A stretch of DNA of 64,000 nucleotides from Allolobophora icterica. Lineage: Eukaryota > Annelida > Clitellata > Crassiclitellata > Lumbricidae. The translations under genes and the position numbers were made by a program. A model generated the notes under the pieces. It saw nothing but the letters and a program-made list of their open reading frames with translations. It made no database searches and had not been told where the DNA came from. Location of the stretch: positions 7,003,217 through 7,067,216 of the forward strand of contig OY744615.1 of NCBI GenBank assembly GCA_963556255.1, given 5' to 3'. Of the stretch, positions 1-12,750 are shown piece by piece; the first letter of the stretch is position 1; each line of letters begins with the position of its first letter.

Positions 1-3000
1 GATGTTTTATGTTCGATGTTTGATGTTTTATGTTGGATGTTTTATGTTTTATGTTCCATGTTCTAGGTTTCATGTTCGGTGTTTTAGGTTTTACATTCAA
101 TGTTCGATGTTTGATGTTTTGGTTTGATGTTTGATGTTTTGTGTTCGATGTTCTAGGTTTTATGTTCGATGTTTCATGTTTTATGTTCAATATTCGATGC
201 TTTATATTCGATGTTTGATGTTTTTGGTTTGGTGTTTTATGTTTCATGTTCGATGTTTAATGTTTCATGTTCGATGTTCAATGTTTATGTTTATACTCGA
301 TGTTTTATGTTTTATGTTCAATGTTTTATTTTTGATGTTTTGTGTTCAGTGTTTCATGTTTGATGTTTTGTGTTGAATGTTTTATGTTCGATGTTTTAGG
401 TTTTATGTTCGATGTTTTAGGTTTTATGTTTGATGTTCGATGTTTTTTGTTCAATATTTTATTTTTTATGTTCAATGTTTTGTGTTCGATATTTTGTGTC
501 TTATGTTCAATGTTCGATGTTTTATGTTTTATGTTCTATGCTCGGTGTTTTATGTTCGATATTTTATGTTCTATGTTTTATGTGTGACGTTGTATGTTCT
601 ATATTCGATGTTTTATGTTCGAAGTTCGATGCTTTGTGTTTGATGTTTTATGCTTGAGGCTTGATGTTTTATGTTCGATGTTTAATGTTTTATGTTGGAT
701 GTTTTATGTTTAAAGTTCGATGTTTTATGTTTTATGTTCAATGTTTCATGTTTTATGTTCAATGTTTTATGTTGGATGTTATAAGTTTTATGTTCGATGT
801 TTTATGTTTTTGGTTTGATGTTTTATGTTCGATGTTCTAGGTTTTATGTTCGATGTTTTATGTTTTTGGTTTGATGTTTTATGTTCCATGTTCTAGGTTT
901 CATGTTCGATGTTTTATGTTTTATATTCAATATTCGATGCTTTATGTTCGATGTTTGATGTTTTTGGTTTGATGTTCTAGGTTTTATGTTCGATGTTTCA
1001 TGTTTTATGTTCAATATTCGATGCTTTATATTCGATGTTTGATGTTTTTGGTTTGGTGTTTTATGTTTCATGTTCGATGTTTAATGTTTCATGTTCGATG
1101 TTCAATGTTTATGTTTATACTCGATGTTTTATGTTTTATGTTCAATGTTTTATTTTTGATGTTTTGTGTTCAGTGTTTCATGTTTGATGTTTTGTGTTGA
1201 ATGTTTTATGTTCGATGTTTTAGGTTTTATGTTCGATGTTTTAGGTTTTATGTTTGATGTTCGATGTTTTTTGTTCAATATTTTATTTTTTATGTTCAAT
1301 GTTTTGTGTTCGATATTTTGTGTCTTATGTTCAATGTTCGATGTTTTATGTTTTATGTTCTATGCTCGGTGTTTTATGTTCGATATTTTATGTTCTATGT
1401 TTTATGTGTGACGTTGTATGTTCTATATTCGATGTTTTATGTTCGAAGTTCGATGCTTTGTGTTTGATGTTTTATGCTTGAGGCTTGATGTTTTATGTTC
1501 GATGTTTAATGTTTTATGTTGGATGTTTTATGTTTAAAGTTCGATGTTTTATGTTTTATGTTCAATGTTTCATGTTTTATGTTCAATGTTTTATGTTGGA
1601 TGTTATAAGTTTTATGTTCGATGTTTTATGTTTTTGGTTTGATGTTTTATGTTCGATGTTCTAGGTTTTATGTTCGATGTTTTATGTTTTTGGTTTGATG
1701 TTTTATGTTCCATGTTCTAGGTTTCATGTTCGATGTTTTATGTTTTATATTCAATATTCGATGCTTTATGTTCGATGTTTGATGTTTTTGGTTTGATGTT
1801 TGTTGTTTTGTGTTCGATGTTCTAGGTTTTATGTTCGATGTTTCATGTTTTATGTTCAATATTCGATGTTTGATGTTTTTGGTTTGATGTTTTATGCTCG
1901 GTGCTTTATGCTCGATGTTTGATGTTTGATGTTCGATGTTTTATGTTCGATGTTTGATGTTTGATGTTTTATGTTCGATGTTTGATGTTTGATGTTTTAT
2001 GTTGGATGTTTTATGTTTTATGTTCCATGTTCTAGGTTTCATGTTCGGTGTTTTAGGTTTTACATTCAATGTTCGATGTTTGATGTTTTGGTTTGATGTT
2101 TGATGTTTTGTGTTCGATGTTCTAGGTTTTATGTTCGATGTTTCATGTTTTATGTTCAATATTCGATGCTTTATATTCGATGTTTGATGTTTTTGGTTTG
2201 GTGTTTTATGTTTCATGTTCGATGTTTAATGTTTCATGTTCGATGTTCAATGTTTATGTTTATACTCGATGTTTTATGTTTTATGTTCAATGTTTTATTT
2301 TTGATGTTTTGTGTTCAGTGTTTCATGTTTGATGTTTTGTGTTGAATGTTTTATGTTCGATGTTTTAGGTTTTATGTTCGATGTTTTAGGTTTTATGTTT
2401 GATGTTCGATGTTTTTTGTTCAATATTTTATTTTTTATGTTCAATGTTTTGTGTTCGATATTTTGTGTCTTATGTTCAATGTTCGATGTTTTATGTTTTA
2501 TGTTCTATGCTCGGTGTTTTATGTTCGATATTTTATGTTCTATGTTTTATGTGTGACGTTGTATGTTCTATATTCGATGTTTTATGTTCGAAGTTCGATG
2601 CTTTGTGTTTGATGTTTTATGCTTGAGGCTTGATGTTTTATGTTCGATGTTTAATGTTTTATGTTGGATGTTTTATGTTTAAAGTTCGATGTTTTATGTT
2701 TTATGTTCAATGTTTCATGTTTTATGTTCAATGTTTTATGTTGGATGTTATAAGTTTTATGTTCGATGTTTTATGTTTTTGGTTTGATGTTTTATGTTCG
2801 ATGTTCTAGGTTTTATGTTCGATGTTTCATGTTTTATGTTCAATATTCGATGCTTTATGTTCGATGTTTGATGTTTTTGGTTTGATGTTTTATGTTTCAT
2901 GTTCGATGTTTAATGTTTTATGTTCGATGTTCAATTTTTATGTTTATGCTCGATGTTTTATGTTTTATGTTCAATGTTTTATTTTCGATGTTTTGTGTTC

Positions 3001-3335
3001 AATGCTTCATTTTTAATGTTTTGTGTGGAATGTTTTATGTTCGATGTTTTAGGTTTTATGTTTGATGTTCGATGTTTTATGTTCAATGTTTTATGTTGGA
3101 TGTTTTATGTTTTATGTTCGATGTTTTATGTTTATGTTCAATGTTCGATGCTTTATGTTCGATGTTTCATGTTTTATGCTCAATGTTTGATGTTCGATGT
3201 TTTAGGGTTTATGTTTGATGTTCAATGTTTTTATGTTTAATGTTTAATGTTTGATGTTCAATGTTTAACATTTTATGTTCGGTGTTTTATGTTTCATGTT
3301 CAATGTTTTATGTTTTATGCTTTATGTTTAGAAAA
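1..3335. repeat. Heptanucleotide satellite array with higher-order repeats
   Basis: The first 3.3 kb is a degenerate 7-bp tandem repeat, consensus NATGTTY (units such as GATGTTT, TATGTTC, TATGTTT). It starts at the window edge, so the array is longer than seen. Large blocks recur almost unchanged: sequence at 169 returns at 993 (824 bp away), and sequence at 342 returns at 1166 and 2311 (1145 bp further). Because 7 is not a multiple of 3 and the unit rarely makes stops, open frames run through it in several frames; they are artefacts. It ends near 3335 in ordinary AT-rich sequence. Confidence 0.95.
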
Positions 3336-4403
<1,068 letters not shown>

Positions 4404-4621
4404 GCCATTTCATCATCTTGATCCACATCCTACCAACATATTTTCAATACGTTGTTTACCACTGGAGCCATAAATGACCCCATATAAAATATGAAGAACT
4501 GGTTCGTGATTTTAGTCTTTGTGGTATAATAATATAATAAATATGGCATAATGTCTATAAAATATTGCAATGAGTGTGCAACATGCATAGCTGTTTGCAT
4601 TTATTTGACACTAGCTGGATT

Positions 4622-4751
4622 ACCCGGCGTTGCCCGGGGTTATAAGTTTCACACCACCACCACCACCACCACCACCACCACCACCACCACCACCACCACC
4701 ACCACCACCACCACCACCACCACCACCACCACCACCACCACCACCACCACC

Positions 4752-4798
<47 letters not shown>

Positions 4799-4799
4799 C
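4622..4799. repeat. (CAC)n then (CAA)n microsatellite with a GC-rich lead-in
   Basis: A motif containing the inverted repeat CCCGG..CCGGG (near 4623-4638) is followed by about 38 CAC units (about 4652-4767) and then about 11 CAA/ACA units. It abuts the palindrome-rich repeat that follows and may be part of the same interspersed element. Confidence 0.85.
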
Positions 4800-5086
4800 G
4801 ACTGCTTGGCAATCTTGGCAGTCGCCCTCTGGCGGCGACTGCTTCGCAGTCTTGGAGGCCCTTGTGGCGTCTGGCGACCTGTGGCTGAGACTGCTTCGCA
4901 GTCTTGTAGACGCCTTCTTGCATCTAGCGACCTCTGCCGTGGAGTGACTGCTTCGCAGTCGCCCTCTGGCGGCGACTGCTTCGCAGTCTTGGAGGCCCTT
5001 GTGGCGTCTGGCGACGTCTGGCGGAGACTGCTTCGCAGTCTTGTAGACGCCTTCTGGCGTCTAGCGACCTCTGCCGTGGAGTGACG
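4800..5086. repeat. Palindrome-rich tandem repeat, 137-bp unit, two copies
   Basis: The perfect hairpin GACTGCTTCGCAGTC (6-bp stem, TTC loop) occurs five times, at 4837, 4889, 4946, 4974 and 5026. The pairs 4837/4974 and 4889/5026 are each 137 bp apart, so the block is a tandem duplication of a 137-bp unit, each also carrying the complementary pair TCGCCCTCTGGCGGCGA. GC content is far above the surroundings. Frames through it are open but look non-coding. Family unknown. Confidence 0.85.
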
Positions 5087-5329
5087 AAAAATAGCGGAAC
5101 TTTTAGTCCAAGACTGGAATCTCCTGCCATTGAAAATACGCTTGAAAAGAAGTTTGATAAGATTATAGAAAAGATTCTTCTCAGCCTGGACACAGCATAA
5201 CCTAGCTGCTGCCGATGGGTTTTCCTGATCAAGACTTGCATCCGTCCGTAGGTATTTGTCGTAGGCTATGATGCAAACAGGCTTGATAAATTTTTAAATT
5301 CTTGAATTTTTTTAAATGACTGTTCATAT

Positions 5330-5490
5330 TGTTCGTGCGAGACCAAGACCAAGACTTTGAACCTTAAGGCCAAGACCAAGACCTTGAACCTCAAAACCAC
5401 GACCAAGACTTTTGGTCTCAAGACCAAGACTTTTAAAAACGAACTCGAGTGCACTCGAGACCAAGACCTTGGTCTCGAGGACAACAAGTC
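5330..5490. repeat. Degenerate AAGACC-type repeat with nested palindromes
   Basis: Variants of 'accaagaccaagac' repeat across the block. It ends in overlapping palindromes built on CTCGAG and GACCAAG..CTTGGTC (about 5443-5480), giving a self-complementary 3' part. No coding signal. Confidence 0.6.
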
Positions 5491-5956
5491 TGGTTATTAT
5501 CGAAAAGTATTACAAAAAAATGCGTCTATCGCACGTTATTACTGCAGCAGGTCAAAGCAAGCCTAAACTTAGCCCAATTATGCTAAATTTTAGTTTCTTT
5601 AATATTCAAGTAGCACAATATCAGATTACTTTCTGTGTTAGTCCCTCTACAAATTTTAGTATAAATTGTGCTATTAGCACTTATAAATGTAGGCCTATAA
5701 TGTCGCAAAACCATCGCTTGACGGCCCAGGCCGAGTCGTCAAAGAATGAAAAGGCGGGGATGCTTCTGGCCGACTTTTATTGAACAAGCGAATCAACAAA
5801 TCAGCGTTCTCAACTACAATACTAAGATGACCAATATCCGCTGCTGTATTCGGCTCTGCACGTGAGTAACACCGATCTACCTTCCCGTGTCTTCAACCTC
5901 TCGTCTGTGCATGCACTCACCCCTTTATACAGCCCATATCGAGGAAATGGAGGGGG

Positions 5957-6165
5957 GAGTAAAGGGTGGACAGTGTAGAGATCTCAGAGGGGACAGTATG
6001 GAGGTCTCAGAGGGACAGTACAGAAGGGAAAGCGTGGAGATCTCAGGAGGCAGTACAGAGGGGACAGTGTGGAGATCTTAGGGGGACAGTACAGAAGGGA
6101 CAGCGTGGAGATCTCAGAGGGACAGTACAGAGGGGACAGTGTGGAGGTTTCAGGAGGGACAGTAG
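5957..6165. repeat. Minisatellite, unit about 36 bp
   Basis: About six imperfect copies of a unit containing 'ggacagtgtggagatctca'. The 'gagatctca' core appears near 5978, 6001, 6037, 6071, 6107 and 6144. It lies directly before a LINE fragment and reads into it in one open frame by chance. Confidence 0.8.
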
Positions 6166-7017
6166 GCCTATTATTCTAAATGGGCAAAGGATAAGACACG
6201 AAACAAACCCGGTCTACCTGGGAGTCACTTTGGACAGGGCTCTCACATTCCATGAGCACCTAAAAAAGACGGCCGCTAAAGTTGGAACCCGAAATAACTT
6301 AATAAGCAAGCTGGTGGGCACGAACTGGGGAGCCAAGACCACAACTCTCCGGTGCTCGGCCTTGGCTTTATGTTACTCGGTCGCTGAGTACTGTGCCCCA
6401 GTATGGGGTCGATCTCACCACACTCATCTCGTCGACGTAAAGTTGAACGCAACTATGCGGATCATCTCGGGTACGTTGCGCCCCGCGCCGCTCGCCTGGC
6501 TGCCAGTGTTGAGCAACATTCCTCCTCCGCACCTGAGAAGAATGGAGGCGGCAGCGAAGATGCTACGAAAGGTCCAGGCAAACAAGAATCTTCCGCTGCA
6601 TACAGACATTACGCGCCATCCAAAATTACGGCTCCCTTGACGCCGACCTATATGGTGGAATCAACCTGATGAGGACTTTACAGCTAATACGGCCTGGTGT
6701 GCCGAGTGGCTGGCAGCTGGAGTTGTCAGCCGCTCGCTCGTGGCCGTGCCGTCTGTATGGCCTCCGGGAAATGATCTCCCGCGGGGTCAGTGGGTCTGGG
6801 TCACACTGAACCGCTTCAGAACAGGTCAAGGTCGTTGTGCTGCCAATATGGTACGTTGGGGTCAGACCATCGACCCCCTTTGTAGCTGTGGGGAAATTCA
6901 GACAATGGCGCACATCGTAAATGATTGTGTAACAACGCGTTTTGCAGGCGGGATGCGCGCCCTACATGAGGCCGATGAGGCTGCTGTTGAGTGGCTATGC
7001 GCAAACTGCAAAAGCTA
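6166..7017 (+). pseudogene. Non-LTR retrotransposon 3' part (RT thumb/C-terminal region)
   Basis: About 280 codons matching the post-catalytic part of a jockey/I/RTE-type LINE ORF2. 'VYLGVTLDRALTFHEHLKK' and 'YSVAEYCAPVWGRS' lie in the first frame (to about 6638). The reading then shifts frame and continues with 'LNRFRTGQGRCAANMVRWG', 'CSCGEIQTMAHIVNDC' and 'HEADEAAVEWL' before a stop at 7017. The catalytic RT core and endonuclease are missing, so this is a 5'-truncated, frameshifted relic. Clade assignment is from recalled family motifs and is uncertain. Confidence 0.85.
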
Positions 7018-7541
7018 AATAATAGTAGGCCTAGAGAGGGATTCTCAGGCACAAAGTAAATTCCTCGACATCTTCCCCCTCCACAATTCAAAATGCCCTC
7101 ATTTTGATCGCTTTGGACTAAGTATAATCTTAACTAGAAAATCAGAAATCCGGACAAAATGATCACCTTTTAACTTAAAGTTTCGCTCATCAAAACGCCT
7201 TGCCAATTAATGCAATCGGGCTATACCCTCTCATCAAGAATGTACAAAACGTTCAAAATGTCATCATAGGCTATCATTCATAGAACTCAACGTCCCATCA
7301 AAATTCAATGTCGTCATCCTGACAACCCTGCCCCGTATGATAATCATTATGCATTTATTTCGTTAATCATATAGTGACTTAACTGCCTTCAAATCAGCAT
7401 AATGAAATCCAATTGCCAGGCTGAAATCGCGATGTATTTACTATTTATATCACACCAGTCAACTTTACCGATAGTTTATGCAGTAAACCATTAAAATGAA
7501 ATCAGGATTACAATGAAATCAGGAATCATATAACGATGTAA

Positions 7542-8494
7542 CCATAGTTCGAAAATTCGCATTTTACGAATTTTACGAATTTTAAAAATTTACGAATTTT
7601 AACGAATTTTAAACTAGTTTTAAAATTCGTTAAAATTCGTGAAATAATAAATAATAGAATTCTTTGAAATGGCAACGAATTTTATTATTTGTTTACCTTT
7701 CACCTTTTTAAGCAAGTAGGCTAAGCTTAAATGTCAATGTCAAAGGCAATCAATCAATCAGCCGTAGGCCTAAAAGACTGCCGACTAGCAACACAATGGT
7801 ACTGATATTCAGTTACAGTTCTACTTGGAGTCTTGAACTTCGATTTCTATCATATTTGGGGTGAGTGACTGTGAGTGTCAGGCAGCAGAACGAAAAACCA
7901 CCAGTGACCCAGCTTCAGTGTGACCAGTCAGTCAGTCACTTACATAGCTTGCAACCAAACATGCATGGTTAAAAAGGATTGGCAACGTTCACCGAACTGT
8001 GTCATCTACTTCATCGTCCTCTGTTTCTGAGTCAGGAACAGCCCACCAGCTGCTCCCATGCACTCGACTCTGGTTTCTGTGTTTTCGCCATGCAAATGCT
8101 CCCGAATTCGGTCTAACAACCAACAAATTCCTTGTCACAAAACAACATAATTTTTGGATTACCCTTTCCTTCTCCTCAAAAATTACTACATACTTCCACT
8201 CCGGTCCATGTCCTTTCATCTTCAAGAAATTTTAACTAAATAACATCGATCGTTACCGGGTACGTAATAAACTTTTATATTGTATTTTACATTAAATTTT
8301 AAGCAGAAGCTTAACACAATAAATCATGACGTCATCACATTTGTCATTGTTGCTTACGCTGTTTTTGCAAAACGCCAGTCAATGGAAAAAGGTCCAACAA
8401 TGGCCCAACGAATTTTTACGAATTTTAAAATAGACCAAAAATTCGCGAATTTTTACGAATTTAAAACTGAAAGTCACGAATTCTCGAACTATGG
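7542..8494. mobile_element. Non-autonomous DNA transposon with terminal inverted repeats, superfamily unassigned
   Basis: The ends are inverted copies of CCATAGTTCGA(A/G)AATTCG (start 7542, end 8494). Direct flanks ATGTAA sit at 7536-7541 and 8495-8500. Because adjacent bases also match, the duplication could be read as GATGTAACC, 9 bp, with slightly shorter termini. Inside both ends are many subterminal TTTTACGAATTT / AAATTCGTAAAA motifs that can fold back. I recognise no transposase inside the 0.95 kb. Confidence 0.7.
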
Positions 8495-8641
8495 ATGTAA
8501 CCTCTCGAGAAAATTGTGATACATTCATTTATGCGGCGCCAATCAACCTTTCCATAAGAATGCATGATTTCGCGGAAGCGCTGAGGATCGTAGAAGGGCA
8601 CGAGTTCATGTGCCTTCTCTTTCACCCAAGTTCGGTCCGCC

Positions 8642-8932
8642 TCAGATGGGCAATGGCCTCGAACACACCTTGAATAGTGCCAGGAAAGACTCTAGCGATC
8701 CTGTCCCATCGAATCCGCCGGGTTTCATCAGCGTCGGTCTGGTTTTCAGCAGGCTACCGACGCCGTCCAGCAGTTTCGACATTGTTGATGATTCGTCCAG
8801 CTTCTCCCGATTGCTCGACTCCATCGGATCATCGAAGTCGATGCTATCCAATAGGCGACTCCGATCTGGCTGCGCCTCCGTCGTACGTCGTCTCACTGTG
8901 GGCGTAGAAAGTATTCGGCTGCAGATCAGCAA
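8642..8932 (-). pseudogene. Possible LTR-retrotransposon gag-like fragment
   Basis: An open stretch of 96 codons on the minus strand contains 'LMKPGGFDGTGSLESFLALF', which resembles the start of the gag capsid-like region of Gypsy-type LTR retrotransposons. No LTRs, zinc knuckle or pol sequence are visible nearby, and the similarity stops after about 25 residues. An unrelated chance ORF is the alternative. Confidence 0.35.
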
Positions 8933-9160
8933 CGTCTAGGAGCATGTGGCTGATGGTCCTGCCTTCGTCCTCCTGCAGCAATTCTACAGTCTTATGATAT
9001 AAATGTGAGAAGGCAACAGCTACTGTCTAAGTATTCCGAAATGAAAGTGGTACAAAGTAACTATTCGTGTATGGAAGTTTCCCAGCACTTCCATTGCATC
9101 GTTTTTTTTTAAAATCTTATATTACAAGTGTTCTCAAGTGAAAGCATGTGGAATCATAAT

Positions 9161-11266
9161 TCAGCAAAGATCACCAACTAAGTCCTCAGCTGGTGAAAAT
9201 CGATGGCTAGAACAATGCTCTAGAAATTCTTTCTCTGTTTCAAGCAATTCGTCACATATACCACATCCAAAAGAGTTTGACAAATATGCTTTTGGATCCA
9301 CAGGAGATTTGAATTTGCTAATATACACACATTCTCTAATTTTCAGTAAAGGACCTGCAATTTCACTATAATCCGGATATAGGTTCTCTGAGAAACGTAT
9401 ACTTGGTTTATCCATAATGCCTGTGATGACATAATCCGATCGGTTAGCAGTTACTTTGCTTCCCATTTTATGATCCTGTGGCCGTGTTCCTGCATAGAAT
9501 TTAAACTGCTTTGCTGAAGATCTGCCTTTGGTACAAGGTTTATTGCATGTGTTTTTTTTCTCAGTTGCACGAGTTCCTCTGTGTCTCTTTAGATCTCCAG
9601 TTTCTGTGAATCCTTTATTGCAAACCTCACATATGTATGGGTTTTCTCTGGTACGAGTTCGCATACGACTCCTTAGAGTACCGACGAGAAATGATTTCTG
9701 ACACAACTGGCACCTGTATGGTTTTTCACCACTATGGGTTTTCATGTGGCTTTTCAGAGTACTACCTAATCTAAATGATTTCTGACACAACTGGCACCTG
9801 TATGGTTTTTCACCAGAATGGGTTTTCATGTGCTTTTTCAGAGTACTACCTACACTAAATGATTTCTGACATAATTGGCACCCATATGGTTTTTCACCAG
9901 TGTGGGTTCTCATGTGCATTTTCAGAGTATTATCGACACTAAACGATTTCTGACATAGCTGGCATCTAAATGGTTTTACGCCAGTATGGGTTCTCATGTG
10001 CGTTTTCAGATTACCACATTGACTAAACGATTTCTGACATAAATGGCACCTATATGGTTTTTCGCCAGTATGGGTTTTCATATGCGTTTCGAGATGACTA
10101 CGTCTAGCAAATGATTTCTGACATAACTGGCACCTGTATGGTTTTTCGCCAGTATGGGTTCTCAAGTGCGTTCTCCATTGACTATGAATAGCAAATAATT
10201 TCTGACATAACTGGCACATGTATGGTTTTTCACCCGTATGGGTTCTAATATGCGTTTTCAGAGCACTAGCTTGATTAAATAACTTCTGACATACCTGACA
10301 CCTGTATGGTTTTTCGCCAGTATGGGTTCTCATGTGTTTTTTGAGATCACCACCTTCATTAAACGATTTCTGACATAGCTGGCACCTATATGGTTTTTCG
10401 CCAGTATGGATTCTCATGTGCGTTTTCAGAGCACTAACTTGAGTAAATGCCTTCTGACATAACTGGCACCTGTATGGTTTTTCGCCAGTATGAGTTCTCA
10501 TGTGAATTCCCAATTGACTATGATTAGCAAATAATTTCGTACATACCTGGCATATATATGGTTTTTCACCAGTATGGGTTCTAATATGAGTTTTCAGAGC
10601 ACTACTTACACTAAATAACTTCTGACATACCTGGCACCTATATGGTTTTTCGCCAGTATGGGTTCTCATGTGCAATTTCAGATAACAATGACTTGCAAAT
10701 GATTTGTGACACAGCTGGCACCTGTATGGTTTTTCACCAGTATGGGTTCTTACATGCATTTTCAAATGATTACCTTGAGCAAATGTTTTCTGACATAAGT
10801 GGCATCTGTATGCTTTCTCGCCAGTATGGGTTCTCATATGCACCTCCAAGCCACCTAATACCATAAATGATTTCTCACAAAACTGGCAATTGTGTGGTTT
10901 CTCTCCAGTATGTGTTCCCAAGTGCAATTTCAGATTACAGCTCTTATTAAATGACTTCTGACAAATATAGCACCTGTGTTGTTTTTCTCCAGTATGGGTT
11001 CTCAAATGCGTTTTCAGATGTCCACCGTGAGCAAATGATTTCTGACACAACTGACATTTGTGTGGTTTTTCGCCAGTATGGGTTCTCATGTGCGTTTTCA
11101 GATAACAATCATAAGCAAATGTTTTCTGACACAGCTGGCAATTGTATGTTTTCTTGCCAATATGGGTTCTCATGTGGGTATTGAGATCACTACTCCGTTC
11201 ATATGACTTCTGACATATCTGGCACCTATATTCTTCTCCCTCCGTTTGTGTTCTCATATTTGCCAT
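9161..11266 (-). CDS. C2H2 zinc-finger protein, about 20 tandem fingers
   Basis: Uninterrupted 701-codon ORF. From residue about 14 to 570 it is a tandem array of C2H2 fingers joined by canonical TGEKPY linkers, most with the core CQLCQKSF. I count 18 canonical fingers, then two decayed ones: the first has lost both zinc-binding histidines ('[12 protein letters not shown]'), the second its last histidine ('[12 protein letters not shown]'). The C-terminal tail (about 570-701) has no array but holds one isolated C2H2-like motif, '[18 protein letters not shown]'. Fingers 8-9 and 12-13 resemble each other (SALKTHI then HSQ), as do fingers 16-18 (TLK), indicating block duplication. Such arrays usually bind DNA in the nucleus; the target cannot be read here. 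The ATG follows an in-frame TAA 12 bp upstream, with possible splice acceptors at the same place, so a 5' exon may extend the protein. No KRAB, BTB or SCAN domain is seen. Confidence 0.93.
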   Translation of the reverse strand: MANMRTQTEGEEYRCQICQKSYERSSDLNTHMRTHIGKKTYNCQLCQKTFAYDCYLKTHMRTHTGEKPHKCQLCQKSFAHGGHLKTHLRTHTGEKQHRCYICQKSFNKSCNLKLHLGTHTGEKPHNCQFCEKSFMVLGGLEVHMRTHTGEKAYRCHLCQKTFAQGNHLKMHVRTHTGEKPYRCQLCHKSFASHCYLKLHMRTHTGEKPYRCQVCQKLFSVSSALKTHIRTHTGEKPYICQVCTKLFANHSQLGIHMRTHTGEKPYRCQLCQKAFTQVSALKTHMRIHTGEKPYRCQLCQKSFNEGGDLKKHMRTHTGEKPYRCQVCQKLFNQASALKTHIRTHTGEKPYMCQLCQKLFAIHSQWRTHLRTHTGEKPYRCQLCQKSFARRSHLETHMKTHTGEKPYRCHLCQKSFSQCGNLKTHMRTHTGVKPFRCQLCQKSFSVDNTLKMHMRTHTGEKPYGCQLCQKSFSVGSTLKKHMKTHSGEKPYRCQLCQKSFRLGSTLKSHMKTHSGEKPYRCQLCQKSFLVGTLRSRMRTRTRENPYICEVCNKGFTETGDLKRHRGTRATEKKNTCNKPCTKGRSSAKQFKFYAGTRPQDHKMGSKVTANRSDYVITGIMDKPSIRFSENLYPDYSEIAGPLLKIRECVYISKFKSPVDPKAYLSNSFGCGICDELLETEKEFLEHCSSHRFSPAEDLVGDLC

Positions 11267-11308
11267 CAGGCTACTAAGTTAATTGATAATTTCACTGTCT
11301 ATCTCCAG

Positions 11309-11450
11309 TTCTTTGATGAGCTGTCAGATGATCTCCTTGAGCATACGGTTTCTAAAATAATAAGCATATGTGTGGTTTTTAAATGATTTATATGTGCTTC
11401 TAAATCGCCAGATTTTAGACAAAGTAGGGATTTGTATGGCCTTTGATTAT
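11309..11450 (-). pseudogene. Decayed zinc-finger units upstream of the finger array
   Basis: Reading upstream of the zinc-finger ORF on the same strand gives finger-like half units, for example 'AQGDHLTAHQRT' (about 11310-11350) and 'KSGDLEAHI' (about 11385-11420). They are in shifted frames and lack cysteine pairs. This suggests the array was once longer and its 5' end has eroded. Confidence 0.5.
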
Positions 11451-12062
11451 AAGCACGAGTGTTGGTATGCACTTAAAGAAATTGCCTGGATAGATCGTTT
11501 CTGCAATTGTTGTTGCCATAGCCTGTCCAAAATCAGCGGTGTCCAGTTTCTCACATTATTGGATTGAAGGATTTAGTACTTCACCAGTGTTGGAGCAAGG
11601 GTTATATACTCGGGATTGAATGAGTACCAGACAGGAGTCGTGCTGCTGGTTGAAAGGATTCTTGCAAACTGTGTCACCAGCATAGGAAGACATGGAGACA
11701 GAACTGTGGTTGTCAGATTGAGGGCAGAACTAGAGTTAAAAACCTGTGCAGATGTAGGAAGAGGTGCAGGACTGGCGGGTCTGTATGGTGGATCAGAAAA
11801 TTGCCGCAATATTTGAAGCGTTTGAAAATGTGAATGACGGAGTAAAGGTTGGGAGAGTCTGATGATTTGCAGATGCAAATAATGGATGCCCTAAACACAG
11901 CATCTGAAGAATAGAGTAGGAGGATAATGGAAAGAAACTATAGGTGATGAGATTGAGTTAATACGAAGGAAAAGAATAACTAAATATCAACAGTGTTGAG
12001 ACTGCCTAGAATTTATTCAATTTGTTAAATGTAACACATCAGTATGAAATGAGAAACTGGTC

Positions 12063-12750
12063 ATGCACATTTTACAAATTTTCACCAGATGAATCCAACA
12101 CCATTTATGCTATGCAAGTATCCAATCACAAGCAGCCACTAATCATTTGGAGGCTGAAATTTGTGAGATGCAACATATCAGTATGTAATGTTTCCAAAAT
12201 ACCATAGATATGTCTTAGGTCGACCATAACCTTTAAGTGACTATCAAACATTAGAAAAAATGGTGTCTCACAGCAACTGTTGATTTGGTAGTTTTTGTTT
12301 CTTGACACATAAAAAACTCTGCCATCAATGTCGACGTCTTAAATTGCAACCATCCACTCATACAATGTTAATCACTTGTTTTCATTGACAGCTGCATTTA
12401 GACAGAAGAATTCAAAACAGAAATCTTTCAGTCAGAAATCAAGAGTTTGTGATATTTTGCTTCTCATAATTTATTAGTTAAAACGATTATAAAAAAGTAA
12501 TAAACAGATCAAGATCATACACTGCTATATATGATGTTGATTTATATCAACTGGCTGAAATCTATTATCGTATCGAGTAAATGAAGATCCCATCCAGTTA
12601 CTTCTAGATCTTTTGGAAAATTAAATGCTGAGACACCATGCACATTTTACAATTCACCAGATGAATCCAACACCATTTATGCTATGCAAGTATCCAATCA
12701 CAAGCAGCCACTAATCGTAACAAGTCATGGGCATCATTTGGAGGCTGAAG
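12063..12750. repeat. Direct repeat pair, about 95-110 bp, 576 bp apart
   Basis: 12063-12157 recurs at 12639-12749. Both copies carry 'ccaacaccatttatgctatg' and 'ggaggctga' and differ by small indels, including a roughly 17-bp insertion in the second copy. No function recognised; the sequence between and after is AT-rich and non-coding. Confidence 0.8.

Noticed and set aside
131..3240. Many overlapping open frames on both strands with Met-Phe-Tyr-Val-type repeats
   Set aside because: They are translations of the 7-bp satellite in successive frames; no start context, splice signal or non-repeat sequence.
1..3335. Regularly repeated array resembling a CRISPR
   Set aside because: The unit is 7 bp with no unique spacers, in a eukaryotic genome.
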